Shown here: positions 1 to 9,544 of the stretch, piece by piece | Layout of the letters: each line of letters opens with the position of its first letter | Numbering within the stretch: the stretch's first letter is position 1 | The notes under the pieces: model-generated | Told to the model about the DNA's origin: nothing | What the model saw: only the letters and a program-made list of their open reading frames with translations | Databases searched by the model: none | Made by a program: the position numbers and the translations under genes | Assembly: GCF_000429545.1 (NCBI RefSeq) | Contig: NZ_AUCB01000021.1 | Location: forward strand, 1-64,000 | Direction: 5' to 3' | DNA from: Arenibacter certesii DSM 19833 | GTDB lineage: Bacteria > Bacteroidota > Bacteroidia > Flavobacteriales > Flavobacteriaceae | DNA length: 64,000 nucleotides

Positions 1-252
1 CTGTTCGATCTTACGGGATGAATACAAGTTGCGAAGGTAGGCGTAGACTAAGATTTTGAGCAAATCCCGAGGATGATAGCTTGAGGTGCCACCGCCTTTA
101 TAGGTTCTTTCTATGGAGGTAATATCTATCTGGTCCAAAATGTTGTTGACGATACGTACAGGATGGTGCTCTGGAACAAGATCATCATAACTGGGTGGAA
201 GAAGACTCAATTGTGCCTGACTGTTGGTCTTCCATACAACTTTTCTTTTCAT
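1..252 (-). CDS. IS1182-family transposase, N-terminal part (runs off the window)
   Basis: The minus strand reads 84 codons without a stop from ATG at 252 to the left edge. The protein starts MKRKVVWKTNSQAQLSLLPP and continues with a segment containing DLVPEHHPVRIVNNILDQI and YHPRDLLKILVYAYL. This is the N-terminal domain (DUF772 type) of IS1182/IS5-like DDE transposases, which cut and paste the element. The catalytic DDE domain lies outside the window, so whether the gene is intact cannot be judged. It is transcribed away from the polysaccharide locus that begins at 549, and may mark the left border of that variable region. Confidence 0.8.
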   Translation of the reverse strand, partial: MKRKVVWKTNSQAQLSLLPPSYDDLVPEHHPVRIVNNILDQIDITSIERTYKGGGTSSYHPRDLLKILVYAYLRNLYSSRKIEQ

Positions 253-328
253 ACCTTAAGATACGAAAAACAGGACTTTTCTTAAAATATAAAGCACAAA
301 AAAGAGGCTGCCTTTTTAGACAGCCTCA
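1..328 (-). mobile_element. IS1182-like insertion sequence, one end
   Basis: The transposase gene plus its upstream flank. The hairpin at 304-327 (GAGGCTG ... CAGCCTC) resembles ends I associate with IS1182-type elements of Bacteroidetes, so the element probably ends near 304-328. The target duplication and the other end are not visible, so the boundary is inferred. Confidence 0.45.
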
Positions 329-338
329 TTTTTTTTTA
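304..338 (+). terminator. Rho-independent terminator-like hairpin
   Basis: GAGGCTG pairs with CAGCCTC around a 10-nt loop. A T run follows on the plus strand and an A run precedes it, so it could stop transcription both ways. It would shield the polysaccharide genes from the insertion sequence. It may also be the insertion sequence end itself. Confidence 0.55.
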
Positions 339-548
339 GAAAAAGATTCTAATGTTTGACCCTTTATAATAACTACTAAAAAACTAATATAAATTTATTC
401 GAATATTAAAAAGGTAGTGCTTAACGATTTTAATTGCCATTCAAAGTGTGGATTAGCTAATTTATACTCTATTATGGATATTTGACCTTAATTAAAGAGT
501 ACTAAATACTATGCGCATTATAAATTCCAAAAATAAACTAGATATTTT

Positions 549-1982
549 ATGAGTCTAGGTTCCCAAATGTTTAAGGGAATGGCTTGGAGTGCCATAGAAC
601 GTCTTTCCGTACAAGCAGTCCAGTTTGTAATAGGGATTATTCTTGCTCGTATTCTTACTCCAAAAGAATACGGTATTATTGGAATACTGTTGGTTTTCAT
701 TGTAATTTCAAATGTATTTATCGATAGTGGGTTTACAAAAGCTTTAATTCAGAAACAAAAAAGAACAGAAGCGGACATTTCTACTGTTTTTTGGTTCAAC
801 ATATTAATAAGTATTATCTGCTATCTTCTTTTGTGGATTTCGGCACCATTTATTGCTGAATTTTATGACTTAACAGATCTAACTCTGCTATTGAGGGTGA
901 TATCTTTCTCTTTAATAATAAACGCCTTATTTACCATCCCAATTACATTGCTTACTATCGATTTAGATTTTAAGGCTATATCCAAAATTAACCTAATAGC
1001 AACGATAATTTCAGGAATAATAGCTGTGTATTTTGCTTACACCGGATTTGGAGTCTGGGCATTGGTAATACAGATTATGGCACGCTCTACCTTTACAGCC
1101 GTTCTTACTTGGTTTTTAATTAAATGGAGACCACTATTTGTTTTTTCCAAGCTTTCTATTAAGGAGCTGTTTTCGTATGGATCGAAACTTTTGGCATCGT
1201 CCTTATTAAACACGACTGTAAATAACTTTTATGCACTCTTTATTGCGAAATTAATTAGCACCAAAGATTTAGGTTTTTATACTCGCGGCACTCAATTTTC
1301 AGATATGGTTTTCGGTATTCTAAGTGCGGTCTTAGATAGTGTGCTTTTACCAGGGCTTTCAACAATTCAAGACCAGAGAGAACTTCTCATCAAATATACG
1401 CGTACAATTATCAAGTCCACTGCCCTATTCACAATTCCAATATTTCTTTTTTTAGCAATACTTGCCGAACCTTTAATAAAAGTTCTATTAACTGAGAAAT
1501 GGCTTCCTGCCGTTCCTATTATGCAAATTTTCTGTGTCGCACGACTTGTAACGGTTATTTCTGGAATTAATATAAACCTTCTTTACGTAATTGGCCGTAC
1601 AGATTTGGCATTACGTCAAAATTACTTTAAGATTGTTATTCGTGTAGTTGCGTTTATAATCGCTTTAAAATATGGCATTTATTATATTGCCTTAGCGGAG
1701 CTTATATCCACTTTCATTCACTTTTTTATTAATTCTTATTATCCAGGTAAGATTATGAACTATGGAGCACTAAATCAGATTAAAGATATATCCAAGATCA
1801 TTTTTATAAGCATTTTAATAGTTTTGATCTCTTTCGTTTTAATGCAGGTAATTGATAATGAAATACTCCAACTTTGTATTATTCCAATAATAATGATATT
1901 CTTATATATTAGTTTGATTAGGTGGTTTAAAATTCCAGAGTATTTTCAATTGATGATTAGGATAAAAACTTTATTAAGATAA
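549..1982 (+). CDS. Polysaccharide flippase, Wzx/MOP family (WzxC-like)
   Basis: A 477-residue, very hydrophobic protein with about a dozen predicted membrane helices. It starts MSLGSQMFKGMAWSAIERLS, the typical opening of Wzx/WzxC-type lipopolysaccharide biosynthesis flippases (Polysacc_synt family). Early motifs include QFVIGIILARILTPKEYG, seen in nearly all members. Such proteins move undecaprenyl-linked repeat units across the inner membrane. Length is normal for the family. It is the first gene of the polysaccharide locus, 34 bp ahead of an acyltransferase. ATG at 549 fits homologues. The polymer it serves is set by the genes that follow; substrate specificity cannot be read from sequence. 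Confidence 0.88.
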   Translation: MSLGSQMFKGMAWSAIERLSVQAVQFVIGIILARILTPKEYGIIGILLVFIVISNVFIDSGFTKALIQKQKRTEADISTVFWFNILISIICYLLLWISAPFIAEFYDLTDLTLLLRVISFSLIINALFTIPITLLTIDLDFKAISKINLIATIISGIIAVYFAYTGFGVWALVIQIMARSTFTAVLTWFLIKWRPLFVFSKLSIKELFSYGSKLLASSLLNTTVNNFYALFIAKLISTKDLGFYTRGTQFSDMVFGILSAVLDSVLLPGLSTIQDQRELLIKYTRTIIKSTALFTIPIFLFLAILAEPLIKVLLTEKWLPAVPIMQIFCVARLVTVISGININLLYVIGRTDLALRQNYFKIVIRVVAFIIALKYGIYYIALAELISTFIHFFINSYYPGKIMNYGALNQIKDISKIIFISILIVLISFVLMQVIDNEILQLCIIPIIMIFLYISLIRWFKIPEYFQLMIRIKTLLR

Positions 1983-2016
1983 GAATTAATAATCCTTAAA
2001 GATTGCAGTAGACCCT

Positions 2017-2730
2017 ATGAAAAAGCACATCTCAAGGTTGATTTTTTCAAATAGCTTTTTAACATCGATAGTCATGTTCTTCGTTAAAATGAGATTGAAA
2101 CAAAAAATTGACATTGCATTTGGCAGGAATGTATTCATTACCCTATCTAATAAATATGAGGGCCATAATAGGCTAAATGATAACTGTACTCTCGCAAGTT
2201 CCATGATTGGATATGGTTCTTATATAGGTCCAAATTGCAATATTTATAAGACTAAAATTGGTAGGTTTACGTCAATTGGACCAAAAGTCACCTGTATTTT
2301 CGGGAAACATCCCTCCAACACTTTTGTAAGTACGCATCCGGCCTTCTTTTCAACCGGAAAACAGGCGGGCTTTACTTTTGTTGACAAACAATTATTTGAA
2401 GAATTTGAAAAACCATTTGATGAAGATAAAAAGTATTCTATAGCTATAGGCAATGACGTATGGATTGGGGAAGGTGTTTCTATCATGGATGGGGTCCACA
2501 TTGGAGATGGAGCTATAGTAGCTGCCAATGCTTTAGTCGTTAAAGATGTACCTCCATACACCATTGTTGGTGGATTACCTGCAAAACCGATAAAAAAACG
2601 ATTTTCTGATGATCACATCACCTTTTTAATGGCTTTTAAATGGTGGGATAAAGACATAAATTGGATTAAAGCGAATGCACACCAATTTACGGATATTATA
2701 GAATTTTATAAAAAAAACAAAAATGAATAG
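2017..2730 (+). CDS. Hexapeptide-repeat O-acyltransferase (CatB/xenobiotic type)
   Basis: A 237-residue left-handed beta-helix acyltransferase. Hexapeptide turns are visible at about residues 60-95 and 142-190 (IGNDVWIGEGVSI, GVHIGDGAIVAANA), ending in the usual IVGGLPAKPIKKRF segment. Histidines 98 and 107 are candidates for the catalytic base in the loop that separates the two helix parts, as in CatB-like acetyltransferases. It probably adds an acetyl group from acetyl-CoA to a sugar of the repeat unit in the cytoplasm. Its end overlaps the next gene by 8 bp, so the two are translated together. Confidence 0.85.
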   Translation: MKKHISRLIFSNSFLTSIVMFFVKMRLKQKIDIAFGRNVFITLSNKYEGHNRLNDNCTLASSMIGYGSYIGPNCNIYKTKIGRFTSIGPKVTCIFGKHPSNTFVSTHPAFFSTGKQAGFTFVDKQLFEEFEKPFDEDKKYSIAIGNDVWIGEGVSIMDGVHIGDGAIVAANALVVKDVPPYTIVGGLPAKPIKKRFSDDHITFLMAFKWWDKDINWIKANAHQFTDIIEFYKKNKNE

Positions 2731-3883
2731 TCAGTCATTGCCCATAGTTGTTATAGCTTATAACAGGCCTAGATCGCTACGGCGCCTATTAGACTCTCTT
2801 TCAAAAGCTACTTATCCAGATCGTAACGTACCCTTAATTATAAGCATCGATCATTCCGACACCAACAAAGAGGTACTGCAAATAGCAACAGACTTTGAGT
2901 GGCTATTTGGAATAAAAACAGTGGTATATTCTGATGTCAATCTTGGTTTAAGAAAGCATGTATTGAAATGCGGAAATTACGCCACTGAATATGGAAATGT
3001 AATTTTACTTGAAGATGACCTTTATGTATCCCCCTGTTTCTACGAGTATACTTTAAAAGCATTGGAGTTTACGAAAGGGAAAGAGTACATAGGAGGAGTA
3101 TCTTTATATAACCATCAATTTAACGTGCATAAAGTAGTCAACTTTACTGCTATTGACGACGGTTTTGATAATTGGTATTTTCAATTTGCCTCTTCTTGGG
3201 GACAAGCATGGTCCAAGACGCATTGGGAGGAATTTTATACCTGGTATAAAAATCAAGGTGTCCTACCTCCCAACCCAGAAACACCCGATAATGTTACTGC
3301 TTGGTCAGAAAAATCTTGGTTAAAGTATTACATCGTTTACCTGATTGAAAAGAACAAGTTTTTTCTCTACCCCAAGGTTTCCTTAACAACCAACTTCAGC
3401 GACCAAGGTACTCATGCAGTTAAAGATAGTAGTACCTACCAAGTATCCCTCTTACATTACGCAGCTAAAAACTTTAATTTTAGCAAATTAGAAGAATCAA
3501 ATAGTACTTATGATGCCTTTTTCGAGAATTTGAAACTACATAAACTTCTAGAACTTAATAAACATGAGCTGTGCGTAGATTTAAATGGGTATAGGAAAGT
3601 ATATAATAAACGTTACATCCTTACCACCCAAATACTGAATTTTGAAATTGTAAAATCCTATGGCAAGGCTTTAAAACCTATTGACGCCAATATTATAGCT
3701 AATATTCCTGGCAATGAAATTTTCCTTTATGATTCAAGTAAAACGGTAACAAATATAATCACAATAGATAAATTACAAAATATACTCTATAATATAAAAT
3801 ACATCTCTTACAGGGATGCTTTATATCTATTTGTTAGCATGACAAAAATGAAAATTAGTAGCGTTATCAATAAATTGAAATAA
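2723..3883 (+). CDS. Glycosyltransferase, GT-A fold (GT2-like)
   Basis: A 386-residue protein whose N-terminus, LPIVVIAYNRPRSLRRLLDS, is the nucleotide-binding start of GT2-type enzymes. The metal-binding EDD is at residues 97-99 in VILLEDDLYVSP. The middle part (SSWGQAWSKTHWEEF) is typical of the sugar transferases sometimes labelled HlpA-like in surface polysaccharide loci. It should transfer one sugar from a nucleotide donor to the lipid-linked repeat unit at the inner face of the membrane. It starts inside the preceding acyltransferase gene. Donor and linkage are unknown. Confidence 0.82.
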   Translation: MNSQSLPIVVIAYNRPRSLRRLLDSLSKATYPDRNVPLIISIDHSDTNKEVLQIATDFEWLFGIKTVVYSDVNLGLRKHVLKCGNYATEYGNVILLEDDLYVSPCFYEYTLKALEFTKGKEYIGGVSLYNHQFNVHKVVNFTAIDDGFDNWYFQFASSWGQAWSKTHWEEFYTWYKNQGVLPPNPETPDNVTAWSEKSWLKYYIVYLIEKNKFFLYPKVSLTTNFSDQGTHAVKDSSTYQVSLLHYAAKNFNFSKLEESNSTYDAFFENLKLHKLLELNKHELCVDLNGYRKVYNKRYILTTQILNFEIVKSYGKALKPIDANIIANIPGNEIFLYDSSKTVTNIITIDKLQNILYNIKYISYRDALYLFVSMTKMKISSVINKLK

Positions 3884-3953
3884 TAGAGTTATAATATCTA
3901 TTGTACTGTAGTTTTTTAATATAATTAGAATCAAAATAAGATTAGAAGAAAGA

Positions 3954-5141
3954 ATGAATTCAATTCCTAAATACATAGTAGATACAGGAGTTTTAATAAT
4001 TATCCTATTGGGCTTATACCTTTTAAACCCCTTTAGTATGGGATATTTATTTGGTTATCTTTTAACGCCTGTAGTATTTCTAAAAAGTAGTTTTATTAGA
4101 GAAAATTTAGATCTTGATTTTGTATTGCTTATTCTTTTTTCAATTTTCTATGCCTTATTTTATTCATTTAGTGCGGATGCAGCAGACGGGAAACAGTTTA
4201 TTTTAATCTACTCATTATCTCCACCAACATTTTATTTAGTTGGAAAATTTTTAGTCCGATTAAAACCAACATCTAATACCGTTTTTTATATTTTGTTCTT
4301 TATTGGTGCCATTTTCTCTATTTCCGCGGTAATATCCGTTTTTTTAAACTTCCAAGAGGGCGGATTTGCACAATTAGATAGATCTATTCCTATGTTTTGG
4401 GACGGCAGTCCAATTTCAGCCACAATCATGGGCGGATTCTTAACCTTTAACATGTGTATTCCTGCAGTATTAATTACTACACAAGGAAAAAAAGGTGTAG
4501 CTTTCAACATAGGGGCATTATGCTTATTTATTTTATCATTAATATGCGCTCTAAGACTAGGGAGCAGAACGCAATTGGGTATCTTTTTAATAACAACTGT
4601 CTTTGCTATACTATATATGCTACCTAGACAATCCATTAAAAAAAATGTATGGTTGTTTGGACTCATGGCTGCGGTTATTCTCTATTTAATACGGAATGTC
4701 TCCTTTGATTTAAATGCAGATTGGCTAACAACCTTTGCAGGTAGAATGAGTGGTGGAACTGGTGAACTAGCTAGTGGGGGCGGAAGAACAGAAAGGTGGA
4801 TTAAGTCATTAGAGTACATGCTATCCCATCCCCTGGGATGGGACATTAAAGAATTTGGCTACTCCCATAATTTATGGCTTGATGTTTTGCGTGTGGCAGG
4901 AATTATACCTTTCGTAATTTTAATAATATACTCCATAAGATCTTACATTCAAATCAAAAGAACAATTCTGATAAATAAAGAAAGTATCTATTTAAACACG
5001 CAAATATTGATCTATGCAATAGCCATGTTCTTGCTTTTTATGATGGAACCCATATTTGAAGGTCTTTTTTCATTTTTTATTGTTTTTTGTATTTATAAAG
5101 GGATAATTAATAAATACTATAGTCATATTAGTCAATGCTAA
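3954..5141 (+). CDS. O-antigen polymerase/ligase-like membrane protein (Wzy)
   Basis: A 395-residue polytopic membrane protein with about 10-12 hydrophobic segments. A large periplasmic loop at roughly residues 265-310 carries GGGRTERWIKSLEYM and SHPLGWDIKEFGYSHNLWLD. The pattern R-x-W followed by the HN motif just before a membrane helix is characteristic of the Wzy_C/O-antigen ligase family. In this setting it is most likely the polymerase that links repeat units flipped by the Wzx at 549. A ligase role is less likely but cannot be excluded. It overlaps the following glycosyltransferase gene by 7 bp. Confidence 0.82.
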   Translation: MNSIPKYIVDTGVLIIILLGLYLLNPFSMGYLFGYLLTPVVFLKSSFIRENLDLDFVLLILFSIFYALFYSFSADAADGKQFILIYSLSPPTFYLVGKFLVRLKPTSNTVFYILFFIGAIFSISAVISVFLNFQEGGFAQLDRSIPMFWDGSPISATIMGGFLTFNMCIPAVLITTQGKKGVAFNIGALCLFILSLICALRLGSRTQLGIFLITTVFAILYMLPRQSIKKNVWLFGLMAAVILYLIRNVSFDLNADWLTTFAGRMSGGTGELASGGGRTERWIKSLEYMLSHPLGWDIKEFGYSHNLWLDVLRVAGIIPFVILIIYSIRSYIQIKRTILINKESIYLNTQILIYAIAMFLLFMMEPIFEGLFSFFIVFCIYKGIINKYYSHISQC

Positions 5142-6349
5142 AAATACTGTATATAAGCTCACTTTGCTCGGAGAAAACTTTACAATATATTTATGATACG
5201 TCCATTAATAAGCCCGAACAGGCTGCGCAAAAGTTTCATAGGTTATTGGCCCAAGGACTGGCAATGCACGAAAAATTATGTAGTGTAACAACCTTAAGTA
5301 CGCCTCCAGTAGTTCCCAGCAACCACAATAGAAAGCTTTGGAGATTGGCTCCCGAAAAAGTTGATAATCTAAAATACCGCTACGTTCCGTTTATAAATCT
5401 TCCTATTATTAAAAACATCGGTATTTTTATTTACACCTTTTTCAGCGTATTGTTTTTAACATCTTTCTTAAATAAAGGAAATAAAATAGTCCTTTGTGAT
5501 GTTTTAAACTTTACAGTCTCATTATCTTCATTATTGGCTTCAAAGTTAACAGGAGCAACCACGGTTGCGATTGTAACTGACATTCCTGGTCTAATGGTTA
5601 CAGAAAATAAAAATGAGGAAAATAAGCAATCCCTATACTTTACTACCATTACCAGGATGATACAGGGTTTTGATAGGTACGTATTATTGACGGAACAGAT
5701 GAACTTAGTAGTCAATCCCAATAATAGACCCTATATCATAATGGAAGGCCTAGTAAACATAAAGATGAACAAAATGGAGAATAATCTGGCCCTAAAAAAT
5801 AGGTTAAGAACTTTAATCTATGCAGGTGGATTGTATGCCAAATATGGAGTAAAAGACTTAATAGAAGCATTTATGTTATTAGACAACCAAGATGTAGCAC
5901 TACATTTATACGGTGCTGGGGAAATGACTTCAGAAATGCCCTCCTATACCAATAAGGATAGCAGGATTATATTTAAGGGAATGGTTCCTAATAAATTAGT
6001 AGTTCAAGAGCAACTTTCTGCTACCTTATTAATAAATCCTCGTCCAACAAATGAAGAATTCACCAAATTTTCTTTTCCGTCCAAAAACATGGAATATATG
6101 GTTTCTGGAACGCCCATGATAACAACAAAACTCCCGGGAATGCCAAAGGAATACTATCCATTCGTTTATTTATTTGAAACGGAAAGTGTAGTTGGAATGA
6201 TGAGTACTTTAAAAGATGTTCTTAATAAGTCTGATGAGGAATTACACCACTTTGGACAAGAGGCAAAAAGTTTTGTTCTTTCCAAAAAAAACAATTATAT
6301 CCAAGCTAATAGAATTTTAGATTTTCTAATCGCCAACAAAACCGAATAA
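5135..6349 (+). CDS. Glycosyltransferase, GT-B fold (GT4-like)
   Basis: A 404-residue protein with a C-terminal GT4-type donor domain: LIYAGGLYAKYGVKDLIEAF, ALHLYGAGE, then FPSKNMEYMVSGTPMITT near residue 325, where the acidic and glycine residues that hold the nucleotide sugar are placed. The N-terminal half, the acceptor domain, is divergent. It should act at the cytoplasmic membrane face in repeat-unit assembly. It starts inside the end of the polymerase gene and is followed after 4 bp by an acyltransferase, so it is part of one transcription unit. Donor sugar unknown. Confidence 0.83.
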   Translation: MLKILYISSLCSEKTLQYIYDTSINKPEQAAQKFHRLLAQGLAMHEKLCSVTTLSTPPVVPSNHNRKLWRLAPEKVDNLKYRYVPFINLPIIKNIGIFIYTFFSVLFLTSFLNKGNKIVLCDVLNFTVSLSSLLASKLTGATTVAIVTDIPGLMVTENKNEENKQSLYFTTITRMIQGFDRYVLLTEQMNLVVNPNNRPYIIMEGLVNIKMNKMENNLALKNRLRTLIYAGGLYAKYGVKDLIEAFMLLDNQDVALHLYGAGEMTSEMPSYTNKDSRIIFKGMVPNKLVVQEQLSATLLINPRPTNEEFTKFSFPSKNMEYMVSGTPMITTKLPGMPKEYYPFVYLFETESVVGMMSTLKDVLNKSDEELHHFGQEAKSFVLSKKNNYIQANRILDFLIANKTE

Positions 6350-6353
6350 ACTT

Positions 6354-7043
6354 ATGAGAAATAGAATTAAATATTTAGTTAAAGACAATATGTTTTTATT
6401 AAATATTGCACTAAGATTTCAAAGGTTTAGGAATAGATATAAAAAAGCAGTCTCAGGAAAAGGAAATAAAATAAAAAACAATGGGATCCTTTTAAATGTG
6501 AAGTTTGATATTATTGGGAACCATAACTGTATAAATATAGAACATGGTGCTATATTATCGGGCATTACCATATACATGAGAGGAGATAATCACACTTTAA
6601 GCATTGGCAAAAACTGTCAATTTAATGGCGGCTCAGTATGGTTCGAAGACCACCACTGTACCCTGGAAATAGGGAATAACAGCACCATAGAATCTGCTCA
6701 CATTGCAGTTACTGAACCGAATAAAAAAATTATAATTGGAGAAGATTGTATGTTCTCCAGCCATATTGAATTTAGAACAGGAGATTCCCATAGCATATTA
6801 GACAATACGACCAGACAACGTATTAATTACGCAGAAAATATTCAAATTGGCAATCATGTCTGGATTGGTGCTCATTCAATAATTTTAAAGGGAGTTACAA
6901 TTGGAAATAACTGTATTATAGGCACAAGTTCGTTAGTCACTAACAACATTCCTGACAATTCTATTGGTGCAGGTGTGCCCGCGAAAGTTGTGAAAAACAA
7001 TATCGACTGGGTTCGAGAACGGTTATATGAAAACGTGAAATAG
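6354..7043 (+). CDS. Hexapeptide-repeat acyltransferase (WbbJ/CapG-like)
   Basis: A 229-residue protein with hexapeptide turns through residues 60-130 and a strong C-terminal set (IQIGNHVWIGAHSIILKG, TIGNNCIIGTSSLVTNNI) ending SIGAGVPAKVVKNN. The loop with RTGDSHSI near residue 145 supplies a histidine that could be the general base. This is the second acetyltransferase of the locus and likely decorates another hydroxyl of the repeat unit. It is the last gene of the first block; a 413-bp empty stretch follows. Serine acetyltransferase is an unlikely alternative because the SAT N-terminal domain is missing. Confidence 0.82.
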   Translation: MRNRIKYLVKDNMFLLNIALRFQRFRNRYKKAVSGKGNKIKNNGILLNVKFDIIGNHNCINIEHGAILSGITIYMRGDNHTLSIGKNCQFNGGSVWFEDHHCTLEIGNNSTIESAHIAVTEPNKKIIIGEDCMFSSHIEFRTGDSHSILDNTTRQRINYAENIQIGNHVWIGAHSIILKGVTIGNNCIIGTSSLVTNNIPDNSIGAGVPAKVVKNNIDWVRERLYENVK

Positions 7044-7456
7044 CCTAATTAAACTCACCCTGCAACTGAGTTACTTGAGCAGAAAAATAATCGACAATTT
7101 AGTAGTACTTTTGCTGGATAATAATTTACCCGTATATATGGAATGTTTAACTATAAGAATGGAGTAATTAACTTTTATAAAGTATAAAGAAAGTAGAAAC
7201 AAAAGAACTAAACCTATATCAGATTAAGAAAATTAAATATTCTATCAATAGGTAGATACTTTAAGCAATTGCCCATCGTTAATATAATAATTAAACATGT
7301 GCAAGTAAAAAAAAGGTGTCACCTAAAATGAAATCATATAATTAAATTCGGCAACTCATCCCCAATTCCACACCATTGGTAGGGTTTTTATTCCAGTTTT
7401 TTTAATTATAAATATATTTATATTTTATTACTTAATGCTATTTAAATGTATCCCCC
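7044..7456. other. 413-bp gap inside the polysaccharide locus
   Basis: I see no gene on either strand and no clear terminator. The stretch is very AT-rich with many stops in all frames. A short palindrome GGTGTCACC lies near 7316 after an A run. It separates the wzx/wzy block from the rest of the locus and is a likely recombination seam or promoter region for the second block. Confidence 0.5.
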
Positions 7457-8533
7457 ATGAAAATCGCCTTACTGTTCCCCAATAATGTTTTTACATCTCC
7501 CTATCTCAAATATTATAAAAACATTTTAGAAAAAGAAAATATCGAATACGACTTATATACATGGGATAGAAATGGAGTTGACGAAGAAGGGTGTATTCCA
7601 TTTAAAAATAAGGTTAACGTATCCTTACCCTTATTGAGAACGTTAGATTTCATAAAATTTAGAGCGTTTTTAACTGGGCACCTTAAAAAGAACAACTATG
7701 ATAAAGTTATTGTTTTTTCAGGTCAACTTGGAATTTTAATGGGAGATTATCTTTTTAAATACTATCCAAAAAAATACATCTTAGACATCAGGGATTTTTC
7801 ACCAGTCATGAACTATTTCAAAAATAGGTTTGCAAAGCTTGTTGAGCAATCCTTTTTTGTATGCATATCCTCCAACGGTTTTAAACAATGGTTACCTCCC
7901 AAGGGAAATTATGTTTTAGGTCATAATATAGACATACATCTTGTAGAGGAGTCTTTAAATAACTTTCCTAACCGAGAGAAAACATTTGAGAAAAAGACAT
8001 TAAAAGTAGATACTATTGGTCAAATAAAAGACTTTAACTCCGATGCCAAGTTTATTGATCAATTAAAAAATGACAAGAGATTTGAGATGGAATTTATTGG
8101 TTTTGGACATGCATTACCCAATTTAAAGGAAAAAATAAATTCTGAGCAGGTTGAAAACATAAAATTCCATGGTCCTTATGAAAAAAAGGAAGAGCCCCAT
8201 CTCTTAAAGAATACAGATTTAATTAATATTTTAATTAGCCGCTTTGATAGTAACAAGGGAAGTACATTGTTAAGTAATAGATTATATTTATCTGCCCTTT
8301 ATAACATTCCATGTATTGTAAATGGGGATACTGAGCAAAGTAAAATAATTAAAAAATATAATTTGGGAATTGTTGTGGATAGATATGAGGAATTACCCCA
8401 GAAATTAATTACATACCGAGATAATTTTTGTCATCATAGTTTTAAAAATGGGTGTCGTGCTTTTTTAAATGATGTAAAAAAAGATTACTCCTTTTTCGAA
8501 AAAAACGTTACTAATTTTTTAATAGCTAAGTAA
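7457..8533 (+). CDS. Probable glycosyltransferase (GT-B like)
   Basis: A 358-residue protein that begins MKIALLFPNNVFTSPYLKYY, a Rossmann-like start of GT-B enzymes found in capsule loci. The middle has DKVIVFSGQLGILMGDY and YILDIRDFSP, and the C-terminal half has YLSALYNIPCIVNG, which matches the donor-domain turn of GT4 proteins. A strict E-x7-E motif is not evident, so family assignment is tentative. It lies 6 bp ahead of the FnlA-like gene and is probably transcribed with the FucNAc block. Codon use is AT-rich like the upstream block. Confidence 0.65.
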   Translation: MKIALLFPNNVFTSPYLKYYKNILEKENIEYDLYTWDRNGVDEEGCIPFKNKVNVSLPLLRTLDFIKFRAFLTGHLKKNNYDKVIVFSGQLGILMGDYLFKYYPKKYILDIRDFSPVMNYFKNRFAKLVEQSFFVCISSNGFKQWLPPKGNYVLGHNIDIHLVEESLNNFPNREKTFEKKTLKVDTIGQIKDFNSDAKFIDQLKNDKRFEMEFIGFGHALPNLKEKINSEQVENIKFHGPYEKKEEPHLLKNTDLINILISRFDSNKGSTLLSNRLYLSALYNIPCIVNGDTEQSKIIKKYNLGIVVDRYEELPQKLITYRDNFCHHSFKNGCRAFLNDVKKDYSFFEKNVTNFLIAK

Positions 8534-8539
8534 AAAAAC

Positions 8540-9544
8540 ATGTTTAAAGATAAAACACTACTCATTACAGGAGGTACAGGCTCCTTTGGAAACGCCGTGC
8601 TAAACCGCTTTTTGGAAACGAATATTAAAGAGATCCGCATCTTTAGCAGGGATGAGAAGAAGCAGGACGATATGCGGAACCAATTAAAAAACGAAAAGGT
8701 AAAATTCTATATTGGGGACGTAAGGGATTATAACAGTATTGCCAAAGCCATGCAGGGGGTAGATTACGTATTTCACGCTGCAGCACTAAAACAAGTCCCA
8801 TCTTGTGAATTTTTCCCCTTAGAAGCAACAAAGACCAACGTGTTTGGAACCCAGAACACCATAGATGCCGCAGTGGCCAATAATGTAAAACGCATTATTT
8901 GCCTTAGCACGGATAAAGCCGCCTACCCTATAAACGCCATGGGAATCAGTAAGGCCCTTATGGAAAAGGTTGCCGTTGCTGCATCCCGGAATATTCCTAA
9001 TGACAACACCATCGTCTGCCTAACCAGATATGGCAACGTAATGGCCTCTAGAGGTTCTGTAATCCCTTTGTTCGTAAAACAAATTAAGGAAAATGCTCCT
9101 CTAACAGTTACCGATCCCAATATGACCCGGTTCCTAATGTCATTAGAAGATGCCGTAGATTTGGTCATCTTCGCATTTTTAAATGGAAACCAAGGGGATC
9201 TCTTTGTTAACAAAGCACCCGCTAGCACTATAGGCGACCTTGCACAGGCCCTTAAGGATATTTACAAAGCTAATAACGAGATTAAGGTAATTGGTACCCG
9301 ACATGGGGAAAAGTTGTACGAAACCCTTTGTACTAGGGAAGAAATGCAAAAAGCTGAGGATATGGGCGAGTTCTATCGTATACCAGCGGATAACAGGGAT
9401 CTTAATTACAGCCGATATTTCTCTGAAGGAGAGACGGATACTAGTGTTATTGAGGATTACCACTCTCATAATACCGAGCAACTCACCAACTCTGCCCTAA
9501 AGGAAACCTTATTGAACTTAAATTATATAAAAGAGAATTTATAA
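8540..9544 (+). CDS. capE: UDP-GlcNAc 4,6-dehydratase/5-epimerase, CapE/FnlA/WbjB family
   Basis: A 334-residue extended SDR enzyme. The NAD(P) glycine motif GGTGSFG is at 11-17. STDK (123-126) and MGISK (134-138) give the T-D-K and M-x3-K catalytic pattern of the FlaA1/PglF/CapE group, where methionine replaces the usual tyrosine. In S. aureus and E. coli O26 the homologue dehydrates and epimerises UDP-GlcNAc as the first step to UDP-L-FucNAc. The next enzymes of that pathway, CapF and CapG homologues, follow at 10100 and 11254, which makes this role much more likely than PseB or PglF. The stop codon is directly followed by the next start. Confidence 0.88.
   Translation: MFKDKTLLITGGTGSFGNAVLNRFLETNIKEIRIFSRDEKKQDDMRNQLKNEKVKFYIGDVRDYNSIAKAMQGVDYVFHAAALKQVPSCEFFPLEATKTNVFGTQNTIDAAVANNVKRIICLSTDKAAYPINAMGISKALMEKVAVAASRNIPNDNTIVCLTRYGNVMASRGSVIPLFVKQIKENAPLTVTDPNMTRFLMSLEDAVDLVIFAFLNGNQGDLFVNKAPASTIGDLAQALKDIYKANNEIKVIGTRHGEKLYETLCTREEMQKAEDMGEFYRIPADNRDLNYSRYFSEGETDTSVIEDYHSHNTEQLTNSALKETLLNLNYIKENL

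Noticed and set aside
2244-2564. 106-codon minus-strand frame inside the acyltransferase gene
   Set aside because: Antisense to a clearly coding hexapeptide protein; product has no recognisable features.
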